Shown here: piece by piece, positions 28,471-37,124 of the stretch
Layout: every line of letters starts with the position of its first letter
Numbering within the stretch: the first letter of the stretch is position 1
Assembly (NCBI RefSeq): GCF_029351045.1
Contig: NZ_JARKIN010000001.1
Coordinates: forward strand, 2,132,001-2,196,000
Length of the DNA: 64,000 nt
Direction of reading: 5' to 3'
Origin: Streptomyces sp. WMMB303
GTDB taxonomy: Bacteria > Actinomycetota > Actinomycetes > Streptomycetales > Streptomycetaceae
Made by a program: the position numbers and the translations under genes
Notes under the pieces: generated by a model
Database searches by the model: none
What the model was told of the DNA's origin: nothing
What the model saw: only the letters and a program-made list of their open reading frames with translations

Positions 28471-29445
28471 TCAGGCCACGACGGGGAGTCCGGGGTCGCG
28501 CCGGGCGGCCAGCCAGCGCGCGTAGGCGGGGCTGCCCAGCGCCACCTCCTCGTAGGAGGCGCGCAGATCCTCGACGACGCCGTCCCCCTCGACGCACGCG
28601 TGCCGTCCGGCCCGCAGCGCCACCACCAGCCGCACCCCGAGCGGATCCCCCGCCAGGGGGACGATGGACATGCCCGGCCGCGGCTGTGAGGTGGGCTGGC
28701 ACGGGGTGACGACCTCCCCCGCGGCGACCAGGTCGCCCGCGGACAGGTAGTCGCCGTAGACCACCCGCGGATCGATCCGCGCCGCCGTGAACACCCGGCG
28801 CAGCCCGTCCCAGTCGCCGTCGACCGACGGGTCGACCATCCACTTCTCCCCGGCGAGCTCCGCGACGGCCACGGCCCGACCGGTCCGCGCCGCCGGATGG
28901 GTGGCGGGCACGGCGACGAACTGGGGCTCACGCCGCACCAGGACCTGCAGTCGGATGCCGTCGGGGACCCGCAGCGGGGCGCCCTCGACCTCGTGCACGA
29001 AGGCGGCGTCGAGCTGGTTGTCCGCGACCATCTGCAGCAGCGTGTTCGCCGAGACATCCGTCTGGAAGGTGATGTCGGTCTCCGGCAGCCGGCGGTGCAG
29101 GCGGCGCAGCCAGCCGGGGACGGCCCTGCTGCCGGTGCTGCCGAGCCGCAGCCGCGCCCCGGGGTCCGCGTGGCCGAGCCCGGCGGCGTCCTTGGCCTCC
29201 CGGATCAGCTCCGTCATCTGCGCCACGATCGGCCGGGCGCGGGTGAGGACGGTGCGGCCCAGCGGCGTGGGCCTGCTGCCCGTCCGCTCCCGGTTGAAGA
29301 GCGGACCGCCGACGGCCTGTTCGATCCGCCTGAGCTGGGTCGTCAGCGAAGGCTGCGTCATCCCGAGCTGGCGGGCCGCCTTGTGCACGCTGCCGGTGTC
29401 GGCGATCGCACACACTGCACGAAGATGCCTCACTTCGAGCTCCAC
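28471..29445 (-). CDS. snpR: LysR-family activator of snapalysin (SnpR/MprR type)
   Basis: 324 residues from the GTG at 29445 (VELEVRHLRAV); an ATG at 29457 adds four residues. The N-terminal winged helix-turn-helix is seen in SVHKAARQLGMTQPSLTTQLRRIE; the rest is the effector-binding domain. It is divergent from snapalysin with 244 bp between, the standard snpR-snpA arrangement in Streptomyces, where this LysR protein activates the protease gene. The 11-bp inverted repeat at 29491/29534 is the best operator candidate. The symbol is assigned from context. Confidence 0.85.
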   Translation of the reverse strand: MELEVRHLRAVCAIADTGSVHKAARQLGMTQPSLTTQLRRIEQAVGGPLFNRERTGSRPTPLGRTVLTRARPIVAQMTELIREAKDAAGLGHADPGARLRLGSTGSRAVPGWLRRLHRRLPETDITFQTDVSANTLLQMVADNQLDAAFVHEVEGAPLRVPDGIRLQVLVRREPQFVAVPATHPAARTGRAVAVAELAGEKWMVDPSVDGDWDGLRRVFTAARIDPRVVYGDYLSAGDLVAAGEVVTPCQPTSQPRPGMSIVPLAGDPLGVRLVVALRAGRHACVEGDGVVEDLRASYEEVALGSPAYARWLAARRDPGLPVVA

Positions 29446-29490
29446 ACCGCGGAGCATATCGGCGGGTCGCGGGTCCCACCAGAGAGCGCC

Positions 29491-29544
29491 GGACCGGTGA
29501 ACGGTGCGCGAACGCGCGTGCGGCACGGGGGGATTCACCGGTCC
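29491..29544. promoter_or_regulatory. 11-bp inverted repeat in the snpR-snpA intergenic region
   Basis: GGACCGGTGAA (29491-29501) and TTCACCGGTCC (29534-29544) are perfect inverted copies 32 bp apart, suiting a LysR tetramer that bends DNA. Two more palindromes, TTCCGGAA and GTTCGAAC, lie between here and snpA. Confidence 0.5.
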
Positions 29545-29689
29545 TATCGGGAGTTGGCATCATTCCGGAACGCCCTCCGTTCGAACAGACTCTCCCGGAG
29601 CAGCAATCCGTCCGGAGGGACCGGCGGCGCCCCCCACGCCAACATCCCAGAGCGGCGCCGGTTTCTCCGAAACCAAGGAGAGACCCCCC

Positions 29690-30370
29690 ATGGAATACCG
29701 CAGATCGGCTCTTTCGGCGGCGCTCGGCCTGGGCGTGACCGTCGCACTCGGCCTGGGTGCCGTGCCCGCCTCCGCCGCGGACGACGCAGCCGCCGCCCGC
29801 CCCGCGGCGTCCTCGACGGCAGTCTCCGCCACCACCCAGGGCTTCACCGGCGAGAACCAGCAGCGCAACGAGAAGTTCTTCAAGTTCATCGTCAAGGAAG
29901 CCTTCAAGAAGCAGGCCGCGAAGCCGGGCATCCAGCAGGTCACCATCAACTACAGCGCCAGCGGCGCGCCCTCGTTCCGGAGCGAGATCGCCAACAGCAC
30001 GGCGGTGTGGAACTCGGCCGTCTCGAACGTGAAGCTCGCCGAGGGCGGCGGGGCCAGCTTCGACTACCGCGAGGGCAACGACTCGCGCGGCAGCTACGCC
30101 TACACCGACGGGCACGGCAACGGCTACATCTTCCTGGACTACGCGCAGAACCAGCAGTACGACTCCGACCGCGTCGTCGCGCACGAGACCGGTCACGTGC
30201 TCGGTCTGCCGGACCACTACTCCGGGCCCTGCAGCGAGCTGATGTCGGGCGGCGGCCCCGGCACGTCCTGCACCAACGACCAGCCCGACGCCGCCGAGCG
30301 CGCGCGGGTCGAGCAGCTGTGGGCGAACGGCGTGGCGTCCGTCGCGTTCGAGAACGTCGGCTTCAAGTAA
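29690..30370 (+). CDS. snpA: Snapalysin, secreted small neutral metalloprotease (M7)
   Basis: 226-residue precursor: signal peptide ([20 protein letters not shown], cleavage after ASAAD region about residue 28), short propeptide, and a catalytic domain of about 140 residues. The M7 zinc motif [11 protein letters not shown] gives His165, Glu166, His169 and Asp175 (HExxHxxGxxD), followed by the conserved [10 protein letters not shown] region with a Cys pair. Secreted endopeptidase with Tyr/Phe preference (family knowledge). ATG at 29690 has AAGGAG 9 nt upstream. Activated by the divergent LysR gene. Confidence 0.95.
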   Translation: MEYRRSALSAALGLGVTVALGLGAVPASAADDAAAARPAASSTAVSATTQGFTGENQQRNEKFFKFIVKEAFKKQAAKPGIQQVTINYSASGAPSFRSEIANSTAVWNSAVSNVKLAEGGGASFDYREGNDSRGSYAYTDGHGNGYIFLDYAQNQQYDSDRVVAHETGHVLGLPDHYSGPCSELMSGGGPGTSCTNDQPDAAERARVEQLWANGVASVAFENVGFK

Positions 30371-30402
30371 GCCGCACCCGCAACTGATCCACCCCCCGCA
30401 CG

Positions 30403-30430
30403 TCGGCCCCCGGTCACCACCGGGGGCCGA
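30403..30430. terminator. Terminator between snpA and pepN copy 2
   Basis: A 12-bp perfect stem (30403-30414 with 30419-30430), loop CACC, between convergent genes. Confidence 0.85.
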
Positions 30431-30463
30431 TGCGCGTGCGGCGGCGAGAGCGCCGGCGGGCCG

Positions 30464-33046
30464 TCAGCCCGCCGCACCCGCCGCCCGGTCCGCGGCCTGG
30501 GCCCGCAGCGCCCGCTCGACACCGGCCCTCGACTCGGTCACCAGACGGCGCAGCGCCGCGCTCGGCTCCGCCGAGGCGAGCCAGGCGTCGGTGGCGTCCA
30601 GCGTTTCCTGTGCGACCTGCAGCGCGGGGTAGAGGCCGATGGCGACCTGCTGGGCCATCTCATGGCTGCGCTGCTCCCACACGTCCTTGACGGCGGCGAA
30701 GTAGCGCTCGGTCCAGGGCTCCAGCAGGATGCGCTGGTCGGTCTGGACGAAGCCGGAGATGACGGCCTCCTGCACCGCGTTGGGCAGTTCGTCGCCCTCC
30801 ACAACGGCCCGCCACGCCTCCGCCTTGGCCTCCGGGGTGGGACGTGCCGCGCGCGCGGCGGCCGCGTGCCGCTCCCCCGCCGAGGTGGCGTCACGCCCCA
30901 GTTCGGCCGCGATCTCCGCCTCGTCGGCCCGGCCGGTGGCGGCCAGCCGCTCCAGGAACGCCCAGCGCAGCTCCGTGTCGACGACCAGGCCCTCGACGGC
31001 GCGGCTGCCGTCCAGCAGCCCGGCCAGCAGATCGAGCTGAGCGTCGCTGCGGGCCGCGGCGGCGAACGCGCGCGCCCAGGCCAACTGGTGGTCGCTGCCC
31101 GGCGCGGCGGCGCGGAGCTGCTCGTCGGCGGCCTCGGCCCAGCGGGTGAGCCCGGCCTCCCGGTGCTCGGGCGCCGCGTACAGGTCCAGGGCGAGCTTGA
31201 CCTGGCGCTGCAGGGACTGCACGAGGCCGATGTCGGACTCCTTGCCGATGCCGGAGAGCACCAGCTCCAGGAAGGCGCTCGCGGACAGCTCCGCGTCGCG
31301 GGCCATGTCCCAGGCGGAGGCCCAGCACAGGGCGCGCGGCAGCGGGTCGGAGAAGTCGCCCAGGTGCCGGGTGACGTTGGCCAGCGACTCCTCGTCCAGC
31401 CGGACCTTGGCGTAGGTGTGGTCGCCGTCGTTGAGCAGCAGTACGTCGGGGCGCTTGCGGTCGCGGGGCAGCGGCACCTGGGTCAGCTCGCCGTCGACGT
31501 CGAGTTCGACGCTGTCGGTGCGGACCAGCTTGCCGTCCACCAGGTCGTAGAAGCCGACGCCGAGGCGGTGCGGGCGCAGCGTCGGCTCGCCCTCGGCGCC
31601 GGCGGGCAGCGCGGGCGCCTCCTGGCGGATGGCCAGCGCCGTGAGGGTGCCGTCCGGCGCGCAGGTCGGCTCGGGGCGCAGGACGTTGATGCCCGCGGTC
31701 TCCAGCCAGGCCCGGGACCAGGTCTTCAGATCCCGCCCGGAGGTCTCCTCCAGGGCACCGAGGAGGTCGCTCAGCCGGGTGTTGCCCCACTGGTGGCGCT
31801 GGAAGTAGGCGCGGACGCCGCGGAAGAACTCCTCCATCCCGACATAGGCGACGAGCTGCTTGAGGACGGAGGCACCCTTGGCGTAGGTGATGCCGTCGAA
31901 GTTGACCAGGACGTCGTCCAGATCCCGGATCGGGGCCATGATCGGGTGGGTGGAGGGGAGCTGGTCCTGGCGGTACGCCCAGGTCTTCATCTGGTTGGCG
32001 AAGCTCGTCCAGGCGTCCGGCCAGCGGCTGCCGGGGGCGTGCGCCTGGCAGGCGATGGAGGTGTAGGTGGCGAACGACTCGTTCAGCCACAGGTCGTTCC
32101 ACCACTCCATGGTGACCAGGTCGCCGAACCACATGTGGGCCAGCTCGTGCAGGATGGTCTCGGCACGGCCCTCGTAGGCGGCGTCGGTGACCTTGGAGCG
32201 GAAGACGTACTGGTCCCGGATGGTGACGGCGCCCGCGTTCTCCATGGCACCCGCGTTGAACTCGGGCACGAAGAGCTGGTCGTACTTCTCGAACGGGTAC
32301 GGGTAGTCGAACTTCTCCTGGAACCAGTCGAAGCCCTGCCGGGTGACCTCGAAGATCGCGTCGGCGTCCAGGTACTCGGCCAGCGAGGGGCGGCAGTAGA
32401 TGCCCAGCGGCACGCTGCGGCCGTCCGCTCCCTTCCCCTCCCAGCTGCTGTGCACCGAGTGGTACGGACCGGTGATCAGCGCCGTGATGTAGGTGGAGAT
32501 CCGCGGGGTGGGTGCGAAGCTCCAGACGTTGTCCCGGGGCTCGGGGGTGGGCGAGTTGGAGATCACCGTCCAGCCCTCGGGAGCGCGGACGGTGAACTGG
32601 AAGGTGGCCTTGAGGTCGGGCTGCTCGAAGGTGGTGAAGACCCGGCGCGCGTCCGGCACCTCGAACTGGGTGTAGAGGTAGGCCTGGCCGTCGACCGGGT
32701 CCACGAAGCGGTGCAGGCCCTCGCCGGTGTTGGTGTAGGCGCAGTCCGCCACGACGACCAGCTCATGAGAGCCCTGGGTGAGTCCGCGCAGCGCGATGCG
32801 GGAGTCCGCGAAGACGGCGGCCGGCTCCAGGGGGGCACCGTCGAGAGTCACCTCGTGCACGGTCGGCGCGACCAGATCCGCGAAGGTGTCGCCCGCCTCC
32901 GCCGCCTGGAAGCGGAGCCTCGTCACGGAGCGGAAGGTGCCGCCCTGCTGCGCGCCGCTCAGGTCCAGGTCGATCTCGTACGAGTCCACGGTGAGCAGCC
33001 GGGCCCGCTCCTGGGCCTCCTCGCGCGTCAGATTCGTGCCAGGCAC
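30464..33046 (-). CDS. pepN: Aminopeptidase N (M1 family), second copy
   Basis: 860 residues. GAMEN at 266-270; zinc ligands His300, His304 (HELAHMWFGDLVT) and the Glu of LNESFATY; ERAP1-like C-terminal domain. No signal peptide, so cytosolic. GTG at 33046 has GGGGAGATC 8 nt upstream. Its N-terminus (MPGTNLTREEAQERARLLTV) parallels that of the 25777 copy (MPGENLTRTEARERAALLTV), showing paralogy, but the two have diverged enough that specificity may differ. Confidence 0.95.
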   Translation of the reverse strand: MPGTNLTREEAQERARLLTVDSYEIDLDLSGAQQGGTFRSVTRLRFQAAEAGDTFADLVAPTVHEVTLDGAPLEPAAVFADSRIALRGLTQGSHELVVVADCAYTNTGEGLHRFVDPVDGQAYLYTQFEVPDARRVFTTFEQPDLKATFQFTVRAPEGWTVISNSPTPEPRDNVWSFAPTPRISTYITALITGPYHSVHSSWEGKGADGRSVPLGIYCRPSLAEYLDADAIFEVTRQGFDWFQEKFDYPYPFEKYDQLFVPEFNAGAMENAGAVTIRDQYVFRSKVTDAAYEGRAETILHELAHMWFGDLVTMEWWNDLWLNESFATYTSIACQAHAPGSRWPDAWTSFANQMKTWAYRQDQLPSTHPIMAPIRDLDDVLVNFDGITYAKGASVLKQLVAYVGMEEFFRGVRAYFQRHQWGNTRLSDLLGALEETSGRDLKTWSRAWLETAGINVLRPEPTCAPDGTLTALAIRQEAPALPAGAEGEPTLRPHRLGVGFYDLVDGKLVRTDSVELDVDGELTQVPLPRDRKRPDVLLLNDGDHTYAKVRLDEESLANVTRHLGDFSDPLPRALCWASAWDMARDAELSASAFLELVLSGIGKESDIGLVQSLQRQVKLALDLYAAPEHREAGLTRWAEAADEQLRAAAPGSDHQLAWARAFAAAARSDAQLDLLAGLLDGSRAVEGLVVDTELRWAFLERLAATGRADEAEIAAELGRDATSAGERHAAAARAARPTPEAKAEAWRAVVEGDELPNAVQEAVISGFVQTDQRILLEPWTERYFAAVKDVWEQRSHEMAQQVAIGLYPALQVAQETLDATDAWLASAEPSAALRRLVTESRAGVERALRAQAADRAAGAAG

Positions 33047-33233
33047 TTGGTTGATCTCCCCACTCTCGCGGCTCGCAGCGCTGTCGTGCTGATTGCTGAA
33101 GCCATACTTGCACGCGGTTGCGACAGCCGCTGGCGTGCGTTCCGACGCCGTTCAGACAGGGGTCATCCGGGTCGCCGATGAAACGGATGAGGGGCTTCCC
33201 CGCCCCTGTGATCCTCCGCTACCGGGAGACCGA

Positions 33234-35069
33234 ATGCCCCGTCGCAGCCGTGTCCGGCCCGCCGACTCCGCTCCCTCTTCCCCTGCTTCCCCTGCTTCCT
33301 CTGCTCCCCCTGCCTCCCCCGCTTCCCCGGGCCCCGCCCGGATTGTCCCCACCGGCGAGTGCGCCACCGCGGCGGCCCGGCTCCACCCGCCCTCCCACCG
33401 CCCCGGGCGGCGCCGGATGCTCGGGCTGGCCGGTTCCGCGGGGGTCGCGGCAACGCTCGCCCTGGTGACCGCACCGGCACCCGCCGGCTCCGCCGCACCC
33501 GCCACCCGCACCCGGGTACGCCCGCTGCGCGCCGCACCCGCCCCTGCCGCCGGGGACGCGCCGCACGGCAACACCACCACCCTCACGCACCGCGCCGTGC
33601 CCTCCGGGGACGGCCCGTTCAAGCGGCTGGTCACCGGGCCCGGCTGGGGCCGGACGGTCCGCACCGAGCTGGCACCGGCCGGCCGGCAGCGGGCCGGCCA
33701 GGCCGTACCGCTGGCGTCGTTCGTACAGTTCACGGACTTGCACCTGGTGGATGTGCAGCACCCGTTGCGCTACGAGTACCTGCGCGCCGAGACCGCCAGT
33801 GCGTGGCGGCCGCAGGAGGCGCTGTCGGTCGCGGGAGCGGTCTCGCTGGTCGAGCGGGTCAACGCGCTGTCCGGCGGGCCCGCCACCGGCACCGCGCTCT
33901 CCTGCGTCGTGACCACGGGTGACAACACCGACAACAACTCGCGCGCCGAGCTGGAGTGGTTCGTGCAGGTGATGAGCGGCGGACGGATCACTCCCGACAC
34001 CGGCGAACCCCTGCTCTACGAGGGCGTGCAGGACTCGGGGCTGCGGGACTACTGGCAGCCGGACTCGGACGTGCGCGACCGCGACAAGAACGTCGGCTAC
34101 CCGAAGCTGGACGGCTACTTGCGGGCCGCTGTCCGGCAGGTGACCAGTCCGGGTCTGAAGCTGCCCTGGTACGCCACGGTCGGCAACCACGACGCCCTGC
34201 CGGGCGGTTGTTTCGCCGCGGCGGACGCCCGCGGCTTCTTCGCCGACTTCGCCGTCGGCGACCGGAAGCTGATGACCCTGTCCCGGGACCGGGCGGCACA
34301 GCTGTGGCGGGCCGTGGACCAGGGCCTCGACCCGGAGGGTGCCCGGTTCAAGGAACTGCTGCGCACCGAACGCCGCCGGATGCGGGTCGTCACCCCGGAC
34401 CCGCGGCGCGCCCCGGTCACCCCGCGCGAGTACGTACGCACCCTCGCCGGGCCGCACGCGCTGGGGCACGGTCCCGCCGAGCACGGGTACACGGAGGCCA
34501 ACGCCGAGGACGGCACGCTGTACTACACGTTCCGGATATCCGAGGACGTGATGGGCTACAGCCTGGACACCACCCGGCGGGACGGGCACTACAAGGGCCG
34601 GGTGGGCGCGGCACAGCTGCGCTGGCTGAAGCGCAAGCTGGCGGAACACGACGACAGCTACGCGCTCGTCTTCAGCCACCACACCAGCACCACCACCCCG
34701 GAGGGCGGTACGGAGCTGCTGGCACTGCTGCGCGACACCCCCCACGTGGTGGCCTGGGTCAACGGGCACAGCCACCGCAACAGGATCACCCCGCACAACA
34801 CGTTCTGGGAGGTCAGCACGGCCTCGCACATCGACTTCCCACAGCTGGCGCGCACCCTGGAGCTGGTGGACAACAAGGACGGCACCCTCTCCCTGTTCAC
34901 CACCCTCATCGAATCCGCCGCGCCGCACCGTACGGACTTCACCGACCTGTCGCAGACCGGGCTGGCCTCCCTCTACCGGGAGCTCGCCTTCAACGCTCCC
35001 GGCACCCGCAGGGGGCTGGAGGGGGACGAGGAGGACCGCAACACCGAACTACTGCTCCGCAAGCCGTGA
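33234..35069 (+). CDS. Tat-secreted metallophosphoesterase (actinobacterial TIGR03767-type)
   Basis: 611 residues. A long Ala/Pro/Ser tail (1-55) precedes a twin-arginine signal, RRRMLGLAGSAGVAATL (59-75), so export is probably folded through Tat. Calcineurin-like metal motifs in order: FTDLHL, TTGDNTDN, GNHD, FSHHTS, NGHSH. A phosphodiesterase or phosphatase outside the membrane is expected; the substrate is unknown. ATG at 33234 has GGGAGA upstream; an in-frame ATG at 33093 is too far from the signal. Divergent from the second pepN. Confidence 0.88.
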   Translation: MPRRSRVRPADSAPSSPASPASSAPPASPASPGPARIVPTGECATAAARLHPPSHRPGRRRMLGLAGSAGVAATLALVTAPAPAGSAAPATRTRVRPLRAAPAPAAGDAPHGNTTTLTHRAVPSGDGPFKRLVTGPGWGRTVRTELAPAGRQRAGQAVPLASFVQFTDLHLVDVQHPLRYEYLRAETASAWRPQEALSVAGAVSLVERVNALSGGPATGTALSCVVTTGDNTDNNSRAELEWFVQVMSGGRITPDTGEPLLYEGVQDSGLRDYWQPDSDVRDRDKNVGYPKLDGYLRAAVRQVTSPGLKLPWYATVGNHDALPGGCFAAADARGFFADFAVGDRKLMTLSRDRAAQLWRAVDQGLDPEGARFKELLRTERRRMRVVTPDPRRAPVTPREYVRTLAGPHALGHGPAEHGYTEANAEDGTLYYTFRISEDVMGYSLDTTRRDGHYKGRVGAAQLRWLKRKLAEHDDSYALVFSHHTSTTTPEGGTELLALLRDTPHVVAWVNGHSHRNRITPHNTFWEVSTASHIDFPQLARTLELVDNKDGTLSLFTTLIESAAPHRTDFTDLSQTGLASLYRELAFNAPGTRRGLEGDEEDRNTELLLRKP

Positions 35070-35081
35070 CCCGCGGGGCGA

Positions 35082-35102
35082 GCCGTGCCCGCCGGGCACG
35101 GC
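35082..35102. terminator. Hairpin between the metallophosphoesterase and LysR genes
   Basis: GCCGTGCCC (35082-35090) pairs with GGGCACGGC (35094-35102). Confidence 0.65.
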
Positions 35103-35131
35103 GCCGCAGCGGACCGCCCGCGCCGTGCGGC

Positions 35132-36052
35132 TCAGTCCGCGGCGGCGCCGACCGCTTCCCCGTCCCACTCCTCGGCGGTGAGCGCCGCCAGGCAGGCGCG
35201 GACCGAGGGGCTGTCGCCGCCCGCCCGCCAGGCCGCCCGCACCTCGCGGTGGAGCGCCGGTTGGACCGGCACGAAGCACACCCCGGGCGGGCAGGGCCAC
35301 CGCCCCATGCCGGGCACCAGCGCCGCGGTCAGCCCGCGGGCCACGAACGCGAGCTGGGTGGCGTACTCGCCGACGGCGTAGCGCACCCGGGGTTCGACGC
35401 CGCGCGCCCGCAGCGCCTGGACCAGCGCCTCGTAGGGCTCGGTGCCGACCGGGCAGCTCGACCAGTCGACACCGTCCAGCTCCGCCAGGTCGACCACCTC
35501 CCGGCCGGCCAGCGGATGCCGGGCCGGGAGCGCCACCTGGACCTCCTCCACGGCGAGCGGCTTGACCCGCACGCCCTCGGGCAGCGGCATGGGGCGGCTG
35601 TGCCAGCTCTCGATCAGCAGCAGGTCCAGTTCACCGGCGAGCAGCAGCGGCACCATGTCGACGGCCTCGCCGTCCACCACGGTGGGCCGCAGCCGGGGGT
35701 GCGCCTCGGTGAGCGCGGCCAGCACGCCCGGCAGCAGGGCGCGCAGACAACTGCCGACGCCGCCGAGCCGGAGGGGCCCGAGGATCTCGTCCCCGAGGTC
35801 GGCCAGATCGCTCTCGGCGGCGGAGAGCTGCGCGACGACGCGGGCCGCGTGGTCGGCCAGCACGCGGCCCGCGTGGGTGAGTCGGACGCCGCGGCCCTGC
35901 GGCTCCAGCAGGGTGTGGCCCGCCTCGCGCTCCAGCTTGGCCAGTTGCTGGGAGACGCCGGAGGGGGTGATGTGCAGGGCGGCCGCGGCGCGTACCAGGG
36001 AGCCGTGCACGGCGACGGCGTCGAGGGCGCGGAGCCGGTCGGAGCTGAACAT
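35132..36052 (-). CDS. LysR-family regulator divergent from an EamA exporter
   Basis: 306 residues from ATG 36052 (MFSSDRLRALDAVAVHGSL). The winged helix-turn-helix HGSLVRAAAALHITPSGVSQQLAKLE is clear and the substrate-binding domain follows. Divergence from an EamA-type transporter is a common pairing in which the LysR protein controls the exporter. An 8-bp inverted repeat (36144/36169) sits in the shared 146-bp promoter region. Confidence 0.88.
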   Translation of the reverse strand: MFSSDRLRALDAVAVHGSLVRAAAALHITPSGVSQQLAKLEREAGHTLLEPQGRGVRLTHAGRVLADHAARVVAQLSAAESDLADLGDEILGPLRLGGVGSCLRALLPGVLAALTEAHPRLRPTVVDGEAVDMVPLLLAGELDLLLIESWHSRPMPLPEGVRVKPLAVEEVQVALPARHPLAGREVVDLAELDGVDWSSCPVGTEPYEALVQALRARGVEPRVRYAVGEYATQLAFVARGLTAALVPGMGRWPCPPGVCFVPVQPALHREVRAAWRAGGDSPSVRACLAALTAEEWDGEAVGAAAD

Positions 36053-36143
36053 ACGGGGGCACCTCATCGGGCGGTCGGGCGATCGGGGGTCTTACGGGGA
36101 CGGGTACGCGGGCGGGCAGGATTCATCAGCGACGCTCACCGAT

Positions 36144-36176
36144 ACTGCCAACGAATCGTCGCTTTTCCTTGGCAGT
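36144..36176. promoter_or_regulatory. Inverted repeat in the LysR-EamA intergenic region
   Basis: ACTGCCAA (36144-36151) and TTGGCAGT (36169-36176), 17-bp spacer. Candidate operator for the divergent LysR protein. Confidence 0.4.
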
Positions 36177-36198
36177 CAGGGCAGGCAGAGTGACGGCC

Positions 36199-37113
36199 AT
36201 GACCGGCACCGAAGAGAGGGCGCAGCAGGCCGCACCGCGCGGCCGACTGGCCGACGCCGCACCGGTGCCGCTGGCGGTGGCGGCCTCGGCGTGCATCTCC
36301 GCCTCCGCGATGTTCGTCAAGCTGTCCGGGGTCAACGCCGGCACCGCCGCCTTCCTGCGCTGCGCGCTGGCCCTGGTCGCCCTGGTGCCCCTCGCCCTGC
36401 TGGAACGGCGGCGGCTGGGCCCCCGACCGGTCCGCGCCCAGCGGTTCGACCTGCTGGCGGGCGCACTGCTGGGCGTCGACTTCGTCTTCTGGGCACAGAG
36501 CATCCACGACGTGGGCTCGTCCATCGCGACCGTGCTGCTCAACATCCAGATCGCCGTCTTCCCCCTGCTGGCGCTCGCCGTCACCCGTACCCGGCCCGGC
36601 GCACGCTACTGGCGCACCCTGCCCGTGCTGCTGTTCGGCGTCGCGCTGGCCAGCGGCGCCATCGGACATCCCGAGCCCGGCAGCAGCCCGGTCTCCGGGG
36701 TGCTCTACGGAGCCGGCGCCGGAGTGGCGTTCGCCGGATACCTGTTCCTGACCCGGCTGGGCGGCGGCGGGGCGCACACTCTTCACCCGGTGTGCGTCTC
36801 CACGCTGGCCGCCGGTGTCACCTCCGGGGTACTGGGAGCGCTGTGGACGGGGATCGACCCGGCGCCCGGCTGGGGCCCGCTGGGCTGGCTGACGGTGATG
36901 TCGCTGTTCGGACAGGTGCTGGCGCTCGTGCTGATGGGGCCGGCGCTGGCCCGGCTGGCGCCGGTGACCAGCGCCGCGCTGCTGCTGCTGCAACCGGTGC
37001 TGGCGCTCGTCCTCGGTGTCGTCTTCCTCGGTGAACGCCCCACCGCGACCCAGTTCGCCGGGTGCGTCCTGGTCGTCCTCGCCGTCTGGCACACCAGCCG
37101 CCCGGCTCACTAG
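36199..37113 (+). CDS. EamA/DMT-family transporter
   Basis: 304 residues from ATG 36199; two repeated EamA halves giving about ten membrane helices, with ALLGVDFVFWAQSIHDVGSS and the C-terminal LLQPVLALVLGVVFLGERPT, the usual closing motif of this family. Probably exports a metabolite or drug; the substrate is unknown. Upstream ATG/GTG codons (36169, 36190) are in frame but lack ribosome-binding sites. The serine-hydrolase gene starts 11 bp after its stop, so the two may be cotranscribed. Confidence 0.87.
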   Translation: MTGTEERAQQAAPRGRLADAAPVPLAVAASACISASAMFVKLSGVNAGTAAFLRCALALVALVPLALLERRRLGPRPVRAQRFDLLAGALLGVDFVFWAQSIHDVGSSIATVLLNIQIAVFPLLALAVTRTRPGARYWRTLPVLLFGVALASGAIGHPEPGSSPVSGVLYGAGAGVAFAGYLFLTRLGGGGAHTLHPVCVSTLAAGVTSGVLGALWTGIDPAPGWGPLGWLTVMSLFGQVLALVLMGPALARLAPVTSAALLLLQPVLALVLGVVFLGERPTATQFAGCVLVVLAVWHTSRPAH

Positions 37114-37124
37114 AGTCCCCGTCC

